A DNA stretch of 21,189 nt from UBA1724 sp963632245 (GTDB taxonomy: Bacteria; Verrucomicrobiota; Lentisphaeria; Oligosphaerales; Oligosphaeraceae), in contig CAVGTF010000021.1 of assembly GCA_963632245.1 (NCBI GenBank), positions 1 through 21,189 on the forward strand, written 5' to 3'. A program made the translations under genes and the position numbers. This document shows positions 20,903-21,189 of this stretch, piece by piece. Under the pieces are notes generated by a model, which saw only the letters and a program-made list of their open reading frames with translations, ran no database searches and was not told the origin of the DNA. Position 1 is the stretch's first letter, and each line of letters opens with the position of its first letter.

Positions 20903-21189
20903 GTGTATAGAGGAAGAGCCTAGGCGGGGGGGCACGGGGGGCTTGCCCCCAGTCCTTCGTATACCTCCGGCATTCTAAAACGCGCCCATGGGCTAGCTAC
21001 GCGCCGCTGTGCGGCCCCAAACCGCCGTAAGCACCTAGCAATTAGTGGTTAGCGGCTAGTTTATAAGGCGCCGCAGGCGCTCTTCCGCGGCACGCGCCCA
21101 TGGCTAGGTAGTAAGGCGAAAGGTAGTAGGTAGCAGGTTCGGCCCGGCAGGGGCCCCGCCCATGGCTAGGGAGTAGGTAGAAGGGCGTA
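20903..21189. other. Gene-free repeat stretch at the window end
   Basis: An inverted B fragment (about 20921-20970) is followed by three occurrences of CGCCCATGGCTAG or a one-base variant (near 20983, 21096 and 21159). An A repeat lies at 21027-21088, and from about 21103 there are simple GTAGGTAG-type runs. No gene is seen. Confidence 0.65.
21027..21088 (+). repeat. 62-bp A repeat, copy 5
   Basis: GTAAGCACCTAGC, AATTAGTGGTTAGCGGCTAG and TTTATAAGGCGCCGCAGGCG, ending CTCTTCCGC, match the other copies over 62 bp. The GCGCC/GGCGC hairpin in its right half is perfect here. Confidence 0.82.

Overview
The window is GC-rich bacterial chromosome with 13 protein-coding genes, two tRNA genes and several gene-free islands packed with dispersed repeats. 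A prepilin-like protein (N-terminal FTLIE methylation motif plus a C-terminal H-X9-DG motif), a divergent ftsA/ftsZ-like pair and a sugar-metabolism gene set suggest a member of the Planctomycetota-Verrucomicrobiota-Chlamydiota group, most likely a Lentisphaerota (Victivallales-type) host-associated bacterium. This assignment is inference from protein style; no rRNA is present to confirm it.

Layout. 1-4614: one large SNF2-family helicase, followed by a repeat-bearing spacer. 4615-5986: a two-gene operon (HAD phosphatase, then a small membrane protein) closed by a probable terminator. 6023-7867: a cytoplasmic family 20 glycoside hydrolase. 7868-8210: a repeat island with three tandem copies of a 62-bp unit. 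8211-11075 (minus strand): a three-gene redox operon reading flavodoxin, double-CMD/cupin protein, then Fe-S aldo/keto reductase. 11103-11815: a mosaic of repeats. 11816-12062 (minus): tRNA-Glu(TTC) and tRNA-Ser(GCT) with a shared promoter and terminator. 12173-14544: mutY and an O-antigen ligase/polymerase-like membrane protein, overlapping by 4 nt. 14634-18651: an FtsA-like protein, a short degenerate FtsZ-like protein, and a bifunctional class II aldolase/short-chain dehydrogenase, all closely spaced. 18876-19622: hemolysin III/TrhA-type membrane protein. 19623-20047: repeats, then an AT-rich operator-like inverted repeat and a good sigma70-type promoter. 20048-20902: prepilin-like gene with a strong terminator. 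20903-21189: more repeats.

The most unusual content is the FtsA/FtsZ-like pair. The FtsA-like protein is full length with a C-terminal amphipathic helix, but its first phosphate loop is altered. The FtsZ-like protein has only the nucleotide-binding half of the FtsZ fold, a broken GTPase signature loop, and no C-terminal domain. Together they look like a division-derived module that has lost GTP-driven polymerisation, or a very divergent division system.

Second are the extragenic repeats: a 62-bp unit with internal hairpins in five copies, and a second hairpin module in about six copies, confined to gaps between genes. Most genes that begin a transcription unit lack a Shine-Dalgarno sequence, while most genes inside operons have one.
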